Origin: a bacterium
GTDB lineage: Bacteria > Chloroflexota > Anaerolineae > Caldilineales > Caldilineaceae
Reading direction: 5' to 3'
Length of the DNA: 64,000 bases
NCBI GenBank assembly: GCA_016124945.1
Contig: WGMT01000016.1
Span: 1-64,000, forward strand
Shown: piece by piece, positions 45,784 through 53,920 of the stretch
How the letters are laid out: every line of letters begins with the position of its first letter
Numbering within the stretch: the stretch's first letter is position 1
The notes under the pieces: generated by a model
Told to the model about the DNA's origin: nothing
The model's input: only the letters and a program-made list of their open reading frames with translations
Database searches by the model: none
Made by a program: the position numbers and the translations under genes

Positions 45784-47265
45784 TTACGCAAGATTTCGCT
45801 CCCGAAACTCATGAATCCGCGTCTCTCCCCGCGGCGTCAACTGCACCACTTCACCCTGGATTTGTACAAGGTGGGCTGTGCGCAGTCGGCTGAGGACACG
45901 GCGCATCTCCACCGCCGACCAGCGGAAATGCCGATGCAGCGTGGCGACGGTCAATTCGTCGCTTTCGGCTTCGCCGCCACGGTGGTTATAGATGTGGCCG
46001 AGGACAACCTGTTCGCTGAAACGGCGTTTCTGGCGGTTACGGCGCAGCAACGTAGAAACCAACCCGTACTTGGGCGAGAATATCCACGCCAGCAGGAAGA
46101 ACAAGAAGATCATCAGCACCATCGACGCCGAAATCGACGAGTCCCAACGTTCGTTCCACCCCAGGCCAAAGAGCCGGTTGAGCAGCGCGATGCCGTCGCC
46201 AATCTGAAAGACGCCGAAGAGCGATCCTCGTGCCAGATCATAGCCGAAGAATGCCCCCGCCGCGCCGATCAACGCACTCAACGCCAGCATCACCGGCAGC
46301 CGATCAGTGAGCAGATAAGCTGCTGCCGGTGGAATGATGAAAAACGCGATCACCAGGATCGACCCCACGGCATCAAACGCCCCCACCGCCACCAGGCTCA
46401 CCATCACCATCAACCCATAGTTGAGCCAGCCAGGACGGAAGCCCAACGCCTGCGCCAGTGCGGCGTCGAAGGTGGAAATTTTCAGCTCTTTGTAGAAAAG
46501 CACCACAAACAGCAAAGTGAGCAGCGCCATTACCGCCATCACCGTAATCGACTTGGGCCAGAAGATCAGAATCGGCTGGCTTTGAAGCAAACCGGCCTGC
46601 CACGCTTGCCCCGGCGAATAGACACCACAATTGCTACACGTTTCGCGGAATTCAGATCCCTCGTCGCGTGGGCTGATCCCCAATTCGCGGCAGTTGACAC
46701 ACTGCCGCGTCACCTCGGCGCGGGGATCGTCTTCGGTAATCACCACACTTTCACAGTTGGCCAGGCAGTGGCTGTTGGTATTGGCCCAGGCCACACCGAT
46801 TTCGCCCACCATCACGGCATCTTCGTCCAAATGTACATTGTCCACGAAGCGAGAAACCAGGATCACGGCAATGGCAAAGAGCAGCGGGAAGGCCAATCCC
46901 AGTGCCGCATCCTGTTTGACGAGACCGGATCGGTAGAGCGCTTCGGTAAGCACCACCGTCGCCACGCCCGCCGCCGCCGCACCGATAATCAACCAGCCCG
47001 ACGACAGATCCGGTTCCATCCCCAATACCGACGTCATCACGATGAAGGCCACCACAATGCCCAGCAGCACGGTATGGCTGATGGCATCACTGGTCAAAGA
47101 CATGCCGCGCAGCAGCAGGAATGTCCCCAGCAGCGCGCCGGAGACGGCAATCAGCGCGCCGACGATAACCGCCGTGTGTTGCGGGTCGCGCAAGAAGAGG
47201 TTGATCTGGTCACGCGAAAAGAAATTAAGCAGTATTTGAATTAAAAAGTGTTCGATCTGGAACAT
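45784..47265 (-). CDS. Metal ABC transporter permease with cysteine-rich insertion and C-terminal winged-helix domain
   Basis: 493 residues. The ABC-3 permease core (about 25-370) has LGIVVAFIVM, NVHLDEDAV and AVGAFDAVGSIL. An insertion at about 160-225 carries six cysteines (CLANC, CVNC and CSNC), a zinc-ribbon-like pattern not part of ordinary permeases. The C-terminal 80 residues (VVLGHIYNHR...LHRHFRW...VEMRRVLSRL) look like a winged helix. The import channel is built with the other permease. Its start overlaps the preceding stop by one base. Confidence 0.9.
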   Translation of the reverse strand: MFQIEHFLIQILLNFFSRDQINLFLRDPQHTAVIVGALIAVSGALLGTFLLLRGMSLTSDAISHTVLLGIVVAFIVMTSVLGMEPDLSSGWLIIGAAAAGVATVVLTEALYRSGLVKQDAALGLAFPLLFAIAVILVSRFVDNVHLDEDAVMVGEIGVAWANTNSHCLANCESVVITEDDPRAEVTRQCVNCRELGISPRDEGSEFRETCSNCGVYSPGQAWQAGLLQSQPILIFWPKSITVMAVMALLTLLFVVLFYKELKISTFDAALAQALGFRPGWLNYGLMVMVSLVAVGAFDAVGSILVIAFFIIPPAAAYLLTDRLPVMLALSALIGAAGAFFGYDLARGSLFGVFQIGDGIALLNRLFGLGWNERWDSSISASMVLMIFLFFLLAWIFSPKYGLVSTLLRRNRQKRRFSEQVVLGHIYNHRGGEAESDELTVATLHRHFRWSAVEMRRVLSRLRTAHLVQIQGEVVQLTPRGETRIHEFRERNLA

Positions 47266-48590
47266 TAGGTGCTCACCTCCTTCAACTTACGCTCCAGTTT
47301 TTCAATCGCCTGCCCCGGCAGCAGATCGTGGATATCGGCCTGGCGATTTTCGGCCACCAGCGGCAGATGCAGTTCTTCGCTGTATTCTCGGTAGACTGCC
47401 CACAGTTGACGGTTGGCGGCGTCTTCACGGGCAGCCTCAACACCGGCGGCTGTAAGTTGCCAGCCTTCGCCCTGTGGACGCGCCCAGCCCCGATTTTCTA
47501 ACTGCGCCAGCCCGGTGCGGGCATCGTCGCTAACCCCCAGCACAAAGGCGGCGGGGACGGGTAGATCCGGCGATCCGTGGTCCTGGGCGTAGTGGTAAAG
47601 ATCGCGCAGCACATTGGTCACGGCGAAACGGCGGCGGTCGCGGCGGTCGCGCAACGTCGACCAGATCAGGCCCCGTTCTGGCGCGAAGAGGATAGAGAGC
47701 AGCACCAGCAAAAAGGCAACCACAATGATCATAGGGCCGGTGGGTAGGTTGGCCTCCACCGCGCTGAGGATGGCCCCGGTGCCACCGGCAAAGGCGCCGA
47801 AAATCGCAGCCAGGATCACCATCTGATCTAGTTTGTTCGTCCACTGGCGGGCGGCGATGCCCGGTGCAATCAACATGCCCACCATCAAAATCACCCCGGC
47901 CAACTGCAACCCCAGCACAATCGCCACCACAATCAGGGTAGAGAGCATCATATTCAAAATAGTGGTGCGAAAGCCGTTGGCGTGGGCAAATTCGGGGTCG
48001 AAGGTAATGAGCTTGAATTCTTTCCAAAAGAGCACCAGCACCCCCAGCGAAAACGCGCCCACCGACGAAATCAGGATCACGTCCTTTTGCACGATGGCGG
48101 CGGCCTGCCCAAAAATAAACGAATCCAGCCCTGCCTGGCTGGCATCGGATCGGCTTTGGATGTAGGCAAGCAGTGCAATCCCGGCAGCAAACCACGAAGC
48201 GAGGACAATGCCCATCGCCGTGTCTTGTTTGATGCGGGTGGTGTCGGTGACAATGCGGATGAATTGGACGCCCAGCCAACTGGCGATCCCCGCGCCGATG
48301 AGGAGCAGGCCCAACTCACGCCCCACCAGCAAGAAGGCAATCGCCACACCCGGTAACGCGGCATGAGAGAGGGCATCGCCCATCAAACTCTGGCGACGCA
48401 ACACAGCGAAGCTGCCTAGCACACCGCTAACGATCCCCAACAGCGCGCCGCCCAGCGCCACCACCCGCAGCGTGTACGTGTAGTTGACCCCCAACGCCCA
48501 CTGGCTGAAGGGCACAAAAAGGACGGCAAGCAGCGCGATCCCGCCAATCAACATCCAAACGCGTCGATCTTCCGAAGATAGACGTTCCAT
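47265..48590 (-). CDS. Metal ABC transporter permease with C-terminal DtxR-like domain
   Basis: 441 residues. The ABC-3 core (about 30-310) has RRQSLMGDALSHAALPGV, with the usual SHAxLPG motif, and LGLQLAGVILMVGMLIAPG. The C-terminal part (about 325-441) has a winged-helix pattern (LPVPAAFVLGVSDDARTGLAQL) followed by a helix and ADIHDLLPGQAIEKLERKL, like the dimerisation domain of DtxR/MntR regulators. It begins one base after the ATPase stop codon (ATGAGATGG context), so the three genes are tightly coupled. Confidence 0.9.
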   Translation of the reverse strand: MERLSSEDRRVWMLIGGIALLAVLFVPFSQWALGVNYTYTLRVVALGGALLGIVSGVLGSFAVLRRQSLMGDALSHAALPGVAIAFLLVGRELGLLLIGAGIASWLGVQFIRIVTDTTRIKQDTAMGIVLASWFAAGIALLAYIQSRSDASQAGLDSFIFGQAAAIVQKDVILISSVGAFSLGVLVLFWKEFKLITFDPEFAHANGFRTTILNMMLSTLIVVAIVLGLQLAGVILMVGMLIAPGIAARQWTNKLDQMVILAAIFGAFAGGTGAILSAVEANLPTGPMIIVVAFLLVLLSILFAPERGLIWSTLRDRRDRRRFAVTNVLRDLYHYAQDHGSPDLPVPAAFVLGVSDDARTGLAQLENRGWARPQGEGWQLTAAGVEAAREDAANRQLWAVYREYSEELHLPLVAENRQADIHDLLPGQAIEKLERKLKEVST

Positions 48591-48591
48591 C

Positions 48592-49389
48592 TCAATCGTC
48601 TCCAGTGGGTGCTACAGCAAGGGCAGGGTTTTCGTGCAGGTAGGCAACTCGCCCACCGTAGGTGCGGCGTAGATTGTCGGCGTTGAAGATCTTGTTCGTC
48701 GGCCCGGCGGCGATCACTTCCACGTTGAGCAGCGTCACCCAGTCGAAGTAATCCTCCACTGTCTGCAAATCGTGGTGGACGACGATGACTGTCTTGCCGC
48801 GCTCGCGCAGTTCCCGCAGGATCGACACAATCGCCCGCTCGGTAACAGCGTCCACGGCGGCGAAGGGTTCGTCCATGAAGTAGATTTGGGCGTCCTGCAC
48901 CAGCGCCCGCGCCAGGAAGGTGCGCTGCTGCTGTCCGCCTGAAAGTTGGCTGATCTGGCGTTGGGCAAAGTCTTGCATGCCCACCTGCTCCAGGGCGTAG
49001 AGCGCCGCTTCTTGCTCCGATTTGCCGGGGCGGCGAAACCAGCCCAGTTTGCCGTAGAGCCCCATCGTCACCACATCCAGCACCGACGTAGGGAAGTCCC
49101 AGTCTACGCTGCCACGCTGTGGCACATAGCCCACAAGGTGACGAGCCTGTTCGTAGGGCTTACCGTAGAAGGTCACCGTCCCCGCCGAACGGGGAATGAG
49201 GTTGAGCGCCGCTTTGATCAGCGTGCTCTTGCCTGCGCCATTGGGGCCGACCACGGCCATCAGAACCCCTTCGGGCACAGACAGATCCACATCCCAAATG
49301 GCGGGTTTGCTGTGATACGCCACGGTCAGGTCGTCGATGACCAGAGCGGGCGCGGTTTCGGACTTAGGTTGTCCGTCGTTTGGGTTCAT
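48592..49389 (-). CDS. Metal ABC transporter ATP-binding protein
   Basis: 265 residues. Walker A is GPNGAGKST, the Q-loop is VPQRGSVDWDFPTSV, typical of Mn/Fe/Zn importers, the signature is LSGGQQQR, and Walker B is IYFMDEPFAAVD. It energises import through the two permeases encoded downstream. A 373-bp spacer with large inverted repeats separates it from the binding-protein gene. Confidence 0.94.
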   Translation of the reverse strand: MNPNDGQPKSETAPALVIDDLTVAYHSKPAIWDVDLSVPEGVLMAVVGPNGAGKSTLIKAALNLIPRSAGTVTFYGKPYEQARHLVGYVPQRGSVDWDFPTSVLDVVTMGLYGKLGWFRRPGKSEQEAALYALEQVGMQDFAQRQISQLSGGQQQRTFLARALVQDAQIYFMDEPFAAVDAVTERAIVSILRELRERGKTVIVVHHDLQTVEDYFDWVTLLNVEVIAAGPTNKIFNADNLRRTYGGRVAYLHENPALAVAPTGDD

Positions 49390-49424
49390 TGGTTGGTCCT
49401 TTTGTTGTGATAACAGGGTGAGTA

Positions 49425-49617
49425 AAGTAATGCTACTTTGAAAACCGAAGTTCGCGTTGGACTAGTGACGCCGGTTGAGCTTGTCGAAACCAAGGAACGG
49501 GTCTACAGAGAAACAGGTCTCGTCGACCCGCTTGGTTTCGATACGCTGCGCTACTCAACCGGCGCTAGTCAACCGGCGCTAGTCAAACTACGGGTTTCAA
49601 AGTAGCTTCACTTTAAG
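49425..49617. repeat. Large imperfect inverted repeat with GGTTGAGCTTGTCGAAACC core
   Basis: The left half (about 49425-49494: GTAAAGTAATGCTACTTTG, GGTTGAGCTTGTCGAAACC) is roughly complementary to the right half (about 49530-49617). The right arm holds a 14-bp duplication (AACCGGCGCTAGTC twice, 49557-49584). Sequences of the GGTTTCGACAAGCTCAACC kind are common dispersed intergenic elements in actinobacteria and Chloroflexota. Confidence 0.7.
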
Positions 49618-49623
49618 GTGACT

Positions 49624-49752
49624 GGGTGATCGCTTCATTGGTGAGACTTCGCGGTCACGCGATAACGGGATGATGGGATGAGCACATCTTGCATCATCCC
49701 ATCATCCCATCATTAACTTTACCAAATCAAGCAGAATAAAGGGCGATCACCC
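49624..49752. repeat. Nested inverted repeats
   Basis: GGGTGATCGC (49624-49633) pairs with GCGATCACCC (49743-49752) and encloses a 15-bp hairpin, GGGATGATGGGATGA (49667-49681) with its exact complement (49694-49708). It lies directly after the binding-protein stop codon and could attenuate or stabilise the operon mRNA. Confidence 0.6.
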
Positions 49753-49762
49753 TGTTACCTTG

Positions 49763-50875
49763 TCATTCTGCACACGCCGCGTCGAGGATCTCCGCCGGCG
49801 GCGAGACGCTCAGCGAATCCGGCCACGCCGGGATCTCCACTGTCGTGTCGGCACATTGGTAGGATTGGAGAATGGTATAGACGTTCTCAGCGATCATGCC
49901 GATATAGGTGCCGCCGAAGGTGTCCGGTTCGCCCATGGCGTCGGAGTACATTTCGCGCAGGCCGATGCGCACGTCGCCGCCCTGTGACGCCACAGCCTCG
50001 ATGACGGCTTCAATCGTGTCGGGCGGGATGCTGCTTTCCACGAAGACGACGGGGATCGCATTGTCGATAACAAAGTCGACCGTTTCCTGAATGTCGCCTA
50101 CGCCGGCTTCGTCTTCGGTGCTGAGGCCCTGGATAGCCATCATGCGCCAACCGAAGGATGCCCCAAAGTATTGGAAGGCATCGTGCGAGGTGACAAGGTA
50201 GCGCTGTGCTTCATCCACAGAGCGCATCCCCGTGTCCGCCCACTCAAAAAGGACGCCCAACTCCTCGATGTAGGCCGCCGCGTTGGCCTGGTAGGTCTCG
50301 GCATTGGCCGCATCAACCTGCGCCAGTGCGTCGGCCAATCCTTGCACCGAAAGCTCCCAATTGCGCGGGTCGAACCAGAAGTGAGGATCATCTACGTCGA
50401 CTAATGATTCGGAAAGGGTGAAGCCGCCGATGGCGAAGCCCCCGTCCTTCACCGGTTTACTTACCGCATAAATCACCACACCTTGCTCACTCAACGCCTC
50501 AAAGACCGTATCAAACTGTCCTTCAAGGTGAAGACCGTTGTAAACAACCATGTTGGCGGCGTTCATGGCGACAATGTCTGATTCGGTGGGCTGGTAGAGA
50601 TGAGGATCGACGCCTGCACCCATCAAGGCCGTGATCTCGATGCCGTCCACACCGGTGGTGAGCACCTTCACCAGGTCGGTGGCCTGGGTGGTAGTGGTGA
50701 CAATGCGCAGCCCACTGCTGCTCTCCTCGGTTGTAGCAACAGTTGTAGCAACGGGGGGTTCAGCCGCTGGGGCATCGCCGACCGGCGCAGTTGTGGGTGC
50801 GGTCTGTGCACAGGCGGCGACGGACAGCATCAATACAAAACAGAGCAGAATCACCTTTAAAGCTCGATGGATCAT
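49763..50875 (-). CDS. Metal ABC transporter substrate-binding lipoprotein (ZnuA/TroA type)
   Basis: 370 residues. A lipobox (LSVAACAQ) gives a lipid-anchored Cys near residue 22. An acidic/Thr/Pro linker leads into the cluster A-I fold. Metal-ligand candidates are the His in VDPHLYQPTESD, the His in YNGLHLEGQ, the His in DDPHFWFD, and an Asp/Glu late in the protein. Zn, Mn or Fe cannot be told apart, and there is no His-rich loop as in many ZnuA. ATG at 50875 has AAGGAG upstream. The start at 50920 is too far upstream. Confidence 0.92.
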   Translation of the reverse strand: MIHRALKVILLCFVLMLSVAACAQTAPTTAPVGDAPAAEPPVATTVATTEESSSGLRIVTTTTQATDLVKVLTTGVDGIEITALMGAGVDPHLYQPTESDIVAMNAANMVVYNGLHLEGQFDTVFEALSEQGVVIYAVSKPVKDGGFAIGGFTLSESLVDVDDPHFWFDPRNWELSVQGLADALAQVDAANAETYQANAAAYIEELGVLFEWADTGMRSVDEAQRYLVTSHDAFQYFGASFGWRMMAIQGLSTEDEAGVGDIQETVDFVIDNAIPVVFVESSIPPDTIEAVIEAVASQGGDVRIGLREMYSDAMGEPDTFGGTYIGMIAENVYTILQSYQCADTTVEIPAWPDSLSVSPPAEILDAACAE

Positions 50876-50905
50876 GGTTTGGTTCTCCTTGTAGGCTGAT
50901 TTTTG

Positions 50906-50994
50906 ATCCACAGATTTCACAGATTTTTAGGATTTAGAAAGAAATTGCTCCCTGATTCTTCTGGAAATCCTTTTAATCTGTGAAATCTGTGGAT
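50906..50994. repeat. 30-bp inverted repeat in the divergent control region
   Basis: Arms 50906-50935 and 50965-50994 match at 27 of 30 positions (ATCCACAGATTTCACAGATT at the outer end). It lies in the leader of the metal importer operon and could fold in the mRNA. Confidence 0.75.
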
Positions 50995-51033
50995 GAAAGA
51001 AATATGTGGATGAAATTTGTCTGCTACTTCAAG

Positions 51034-51166
51034 GATTTAGCCCTTGTGTTCTGTTGTGATTTGTGCCACAAAAGCAAAAGTTTTTCGTGGCTAAATCTCA
51101 ACTGTTAACAGGAGTTTAGCGCACAATTTAGTCACTGTCAAGCACAAGTTTTAGCCTTGGCTTAAA
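51034..51166. promoter_or_regulatory. TTTAGCC boxes, possible DtxR/MntR operators
   Basis: GATTTAGCC (51034-51042) and GGCTAAATC (51089-51097) are inverted copies. A compact imperfect palindrome, TTTTAGCCTTGGCTTAAA (51149-51166), lies 6 bp upstream of the -35 box of the regulator gene. This half-site looks like the TTAGG/TTTAGCC family bound by DtxR-type regulators. Site assignment is inference. Confidence 0.5.
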
Positions 51167-51172
51167 TTCATC

Positions 51173-51201
51173 TTGACAGTTCGCCTAACGCGCAGTATAG
51201 T
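51173..51201 (+). promoter_or_regulatory. Sigma-70 promoter of the DtxR-type gene, likely leaderless
   Basis: TTGACA (51173-51178), a 17-bp spacer and TATAGT (51196-51201). Transcription would start about 6-7 bp after the -10, at or next to the A of the ATG (51208). Confidence 0.8.
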
Positions 51202-51207
51202 TTAGAC

Positions 51208-51897
51208 ATGACTAACACGTACCAGGAGTCTGTCACAAATCCCATATCTGCTGCCCACGAAGACTATCTCAAGGCGATCTATCTGCTTGAGATGAAGGGT
51301 GGCCCTGTCAACAATTCGGCGCTGGCCGAATACATGACCGTTGCGCCGGCGTCGGCGACCAATATGGTGAAAAAGCTGGCGCAGTTTGAGTTGGTGGAAC
51401 ATGAACCGTACCGTGGTGTGCGCTTGACAAAGCTTGGTCGCCAGATTGCACTGGAAGTGCTGCGCCACCATCGCCTGCTCGAACTCTTTTTGCACGAAGC
51501 GCTGGGCATGTCCTGGGATCGTGTGCACGAGGAAGCCGAGAAGCTCGAACACGTCCTCAGCGATGCGCTCGAAGACGCCATCGCCGACGCCCTCGGCCAC
51601 CCCACCGTAGACCCGCACGGCGATCCCATCCCCAGCAAAAAGGGCGAGGTAGAGATCGCCGAAGGCACGGCGTTAAGTACAGTACGCGTCAACCTACCGC
51701 ATGTGATTTTGCGCGTGCTGCTGCAAGATCAGGAACGTCTTTACTACCTGGGCACGCTCGGCCTCTATCCCGGCACCGAGGTGACCGTTTTAGAGCGCGC
51801 GCCGTTTAACGGTCCACTCTTGATCAACGTGGGTGGCGTGCAGCATGCATTGGCATTTGAAATGGCGGAGACGTTGCTGGTGAAAGAGAGCAAGTAA
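51208..51897 (+). CDS. DtxR/MntR-family metal-dependent transcription regulator
   Basis: 229 residues. The N-terminal winged helix (AHEDYLKAIYLLE, VAPASATNMVKKLAQ) is followed by the dimerisation/metal-binding domain (LELFLHEALGMSWDRVHEEAEKLEHVL, with E, H and H ligands) and a C-terminal SH3-like FeoA domain (LGLYPGTEVTVLERAPFNGPL). It is transcribed away from the importer operon and is the likely regulator of it. A near-consensus promoter places the transcript start at the ATG, with no Shine-Dalgarno. Confidence 0.93.
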   Translation: MTNTYQESVTNPISAAHEDYLKAIYLLEMKGGPVNNSALAEYMTVAPASATNMVKKLAQFELVEHEPYRGVRLTKLGRQIALEVLRHHRLLELFLHEALGMSWDRVHEEAEKLEHVLSDALEDAIADALGHPTVDPHGDPIPSKKGEVEIAEGTALSTVRVNLPHVILRVLLQDQERLYYLGTLGLYPGTEVTVLERAPFNGPLLINVGGVQHALAFEMAETLLVKESK

Positions 51898-51929
51898 CGC
51901 TATCCTTGTGGCTGAATCTATCTAGCGCC

Positions 51930-51970
51930 AAGAACTGTTCAGGTGCATTGCATCTGAACAGTTCTTTTTT
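51930..51970 (+). terminator. Rho-independent terminator
   Basis: AAGAACTGTTCAG pairs with CTGAACAGTTCTT in an 18-nt arm with one G-T pair, followed by six T's. It ends the regulator transcript. Confidence 0.9.
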
Positions 51971-52012
51971 GAAAATTGATTGTTTTTGAAAATTGATTGT
52001 TTGAAAATTGAT
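51968..52012. repeat. Three tandem TGAAAATTGATTGTTT copies
   Basis: TGAAAATTGATT occurs three times with 15-17 bp spacing, directly after the terminator. No coding role. Confidence 0.85.
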
Positions 52013-52142
52013 GTCGTATTTCGCCTCCCCTCGTTCGACGTATACGTAGAGGATAGATTTCAGGGCAAATATCACCGTCGTCTGCCTCAATACAATACGT
52101 TTCAGCAACTCACGAACCCCCAAGTGAAAAGGAGAGTCACCA

Positions 52143-52559
52143 ATGCGAGTCACAGTCTTTGTCAAAGCCACCGAAGCGAGCGAAGCCGGCGTCATGCCCA
52201 GCACCGAAGAATTGACCGAAATGGGCGCATTCAACGAAGAGCTGGTCAAAGCCGGCGTGATGCTTGCCGGTGAAGGGCTGCGCCCCACTGCGCGTGGCGT
52301 ACGTGTCTACTACAACGGCAAAGAACGTAAAGTGGTGGATGGTCCTTTCACCGAGGCCAAAGAAGTGGTGGCCGGTTTCTGGATTTGGCAGGTCAAATCA
52401 ATGGACGAAGCCATCGAGTGGGCAAAACGCAGCCCCTTCCAAGAAGGACAGCTTGAACTGCGCCCCGTCTTTGAAGACGATGACTTCGGCGATGCACTCA
52501 CGCCGGAACTGCGCGAGCAAGAAGAACGCATGCGCCGCCAAACCGAACAACGGCAATAA
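52143..52559 (+). CDS. YciI-like (DGPF-domain) protein
   Basis: 138 residues. It is a small alpha/beta ferredoxin-like fold with the conserved DGPFTEAKE stretch that gives the family its name. AAAAGGAGA lies before the ATG. It sits directly upstream of an ECF42-type sigma factor, the usual arrangement of DGPF proteins. In that group the protein is believed to work with the sigma factor. No catalytic role is assigned. Confidence 0.9.
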   Translation: MRVTVFVKATEASEAGVMPSTEELTEMGAFNEELVKAGVMLAGEGLRPTARGVRVYYNGKERKVVDGPFTEAKEVVAGFWIWQVKSMDEAIEWAKRSPFQEGQLELRPVFEDDDFGDALTPELREQEERMRRQTEQRQ

Positions 52560-52584
52560 AGATGTTGTGGAATCACCTAGCGAC

Positions 52585-53856
52585 ATGACGACATCCCCTG
52601 TTCAACGCACCATCGACGCCATCTGGCGCATCGAAGAAGCCAAACTCATTGCAGCGCTCAGCCGACTGGTCAAGGACGTGGGGCTGGCCGAAGATCTAGC
52701 GCACGATGCATTGGTGGCTGCGCTGGAACAGTGGCCGGTGCAAGGCATCCCCGACAAACCCGGCGCCTGGCTCATGACCGTTGCCAGGCGCCGCGCCATC
52801 GACCGCATTCGCCGCGATCAGATGTCCGCACGCAAACACGAAGAACTGGGGCGGCAGGTGGAAATCGAAGAGGAAACTAGCACAGACGATTTCGAGCGTG
52901 TGACCAACGACGACGTTGGAGACGATCTATTGCGTCTCATCTTCATCGCCTGTCACCCCGTCCACTCGACCGAGGCGCGAGTTTCGTTGACATTGCGCCT
53001 GTTAGGCGGGCTCACTGTTGAAGAAATCGCCCACGCCTTTCTCGTGCCCACGGCGACTATCGCTCAACGCATTACCCGTGCCAAACGCACACTTTCGGCA
53101 GCGAAAATCCCGTTCCAGGTGCCGCCGGTCAACGAACGGCTGGCGCGGTTGTCTTCTGTGCTCGAAGTGATCTACCTGATCTTCAACGAAGGGTACGCCG
53201 CCACCGCAGGGGAAAGTTGGGTGCGTCCGCTGCTGTGCGAGGAAGCATTGCGGCTGGGCCGCGTCCTGGCCGAGTTGACGCCGCAAGAGGCCGAAGTCCA
53301 TGGGCTGGTGGCGCTGATGGAGATCCAGTCCTCGCGGTTGCGGGCGCGGATTGGGCCGCAGGGTGAACCGATCCGCTTGCTCGATCAGAACCGCGCCCGC
53401 TGGGATCGTCTGCTCATCAACCGCGGGCTGACGGCATTGCTGAGAGCACAAAGATTGGGCGGCGCGCTTGGACCGTACACCTTGCAGGCCGCGATTGCAG
53501 CCTGTCACGCCCGGGCGCGTACGGCAGAAGAGACCGACTGGGAACAAATCGCCGCACTCTACGACGCCCTGGCCCAAGTGACGCCGTCGCCGATTGTCGA
53601 ACTGAACCGGGCGGTTGCATTGGGCATGGCCTACAGTCCAGCCGTGGGATTGGAACTGGCTGATCTGCTCAATGACGATCCTTCGCTGGTCAACTATCAC
53701 CTGCTCCCCAGCGTCCGCGGGGATCTGTTGAGCAAACTAGGACGACACGCCGAAGCCGCTGCTGAGTTCAAGCGAGCGGCATCCCTCACCCAAAACGAAA
53801 AAGAACGCGAACTGTTGCTGCAACGTGCGCGTTCTCAGTCCCTCCAAACCAATTAG
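52585..53856 (+). CDS. ECF42-type RNA polymerase sigma factor
   Basis: 423 residues. The sigma2 domain (LVKDVGLAEDLAHDALVAALEQWP, WLMTVARRRAIDRIRR) and sigma4 domain (LRLLGGLTVEEIAHAFLVPTATIAQRITRAKRTL) are followed by a long C-terminal domain (about 190-423) of helical, TPR-like type. This is the hallmark of group ECF42, which is linked to DGPF/YciI proteins rather than an anti-sigma factor. The upstream in-frame extension overlaps the YciI gene and is a shadow frame. GTG at 52567 is an alternative start. Confidence 0.92.
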   Translation: MTTSPVQRTIDAIWRIEEAKLIAALSRLVKDVGLAEDLAHDALVAALEQWPVQGIPDKPGAWLMTVARRRAIDRIRRDQMSARKHEELGRQVEIEEETSTDDFERVTNDDVGDDLLRLIFIACHPVHSTEARVSLTLRLLGGLTVEEIAHAFLVPTATIAQRITRAKRTLSAAKIPFQVPPVNERLARLSSVLEVIYLIFNEGYAATAGESWVRPLLCEEALRLGRVLAELTPQEAEVHGLVALMEIQSSRLRARIGPQGEPIRLLDQNRARWDRLLINRGLTALLRAQRLGGALGPYTLQAAIAACHARARTAEETDWEQIAALYDALAQVTPSPIVELNRAVALGMAYSPAVGLELADLLNDDPSLVNYHLLPSVRGDLLSKLGRHAEAAAEFKRAASLTQNEKERELLLQRARSQSLQTN

Positions 53857-53920
53857 CCTCCTTGCCTGAAAACCGCTATTATTCCCCCCAGTGCCGCGTC
53901 CATCACCGAAAGGATCCGCT

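Noticed and set aside
45715..47244. A long plus-strand open frame of about 509 codons
   Set aside because: It lies opposite the metal permease gene; its protein is Arg/His/Gln-rich shadow sequence, and the minus-strand permease has clear motifs.
51824..52288. A minus-strand 154-codon open frame over the YciI gene start
   Set aside because: It runs across a strong terminator and tandem repeats and opposes a clear DGPF gene.
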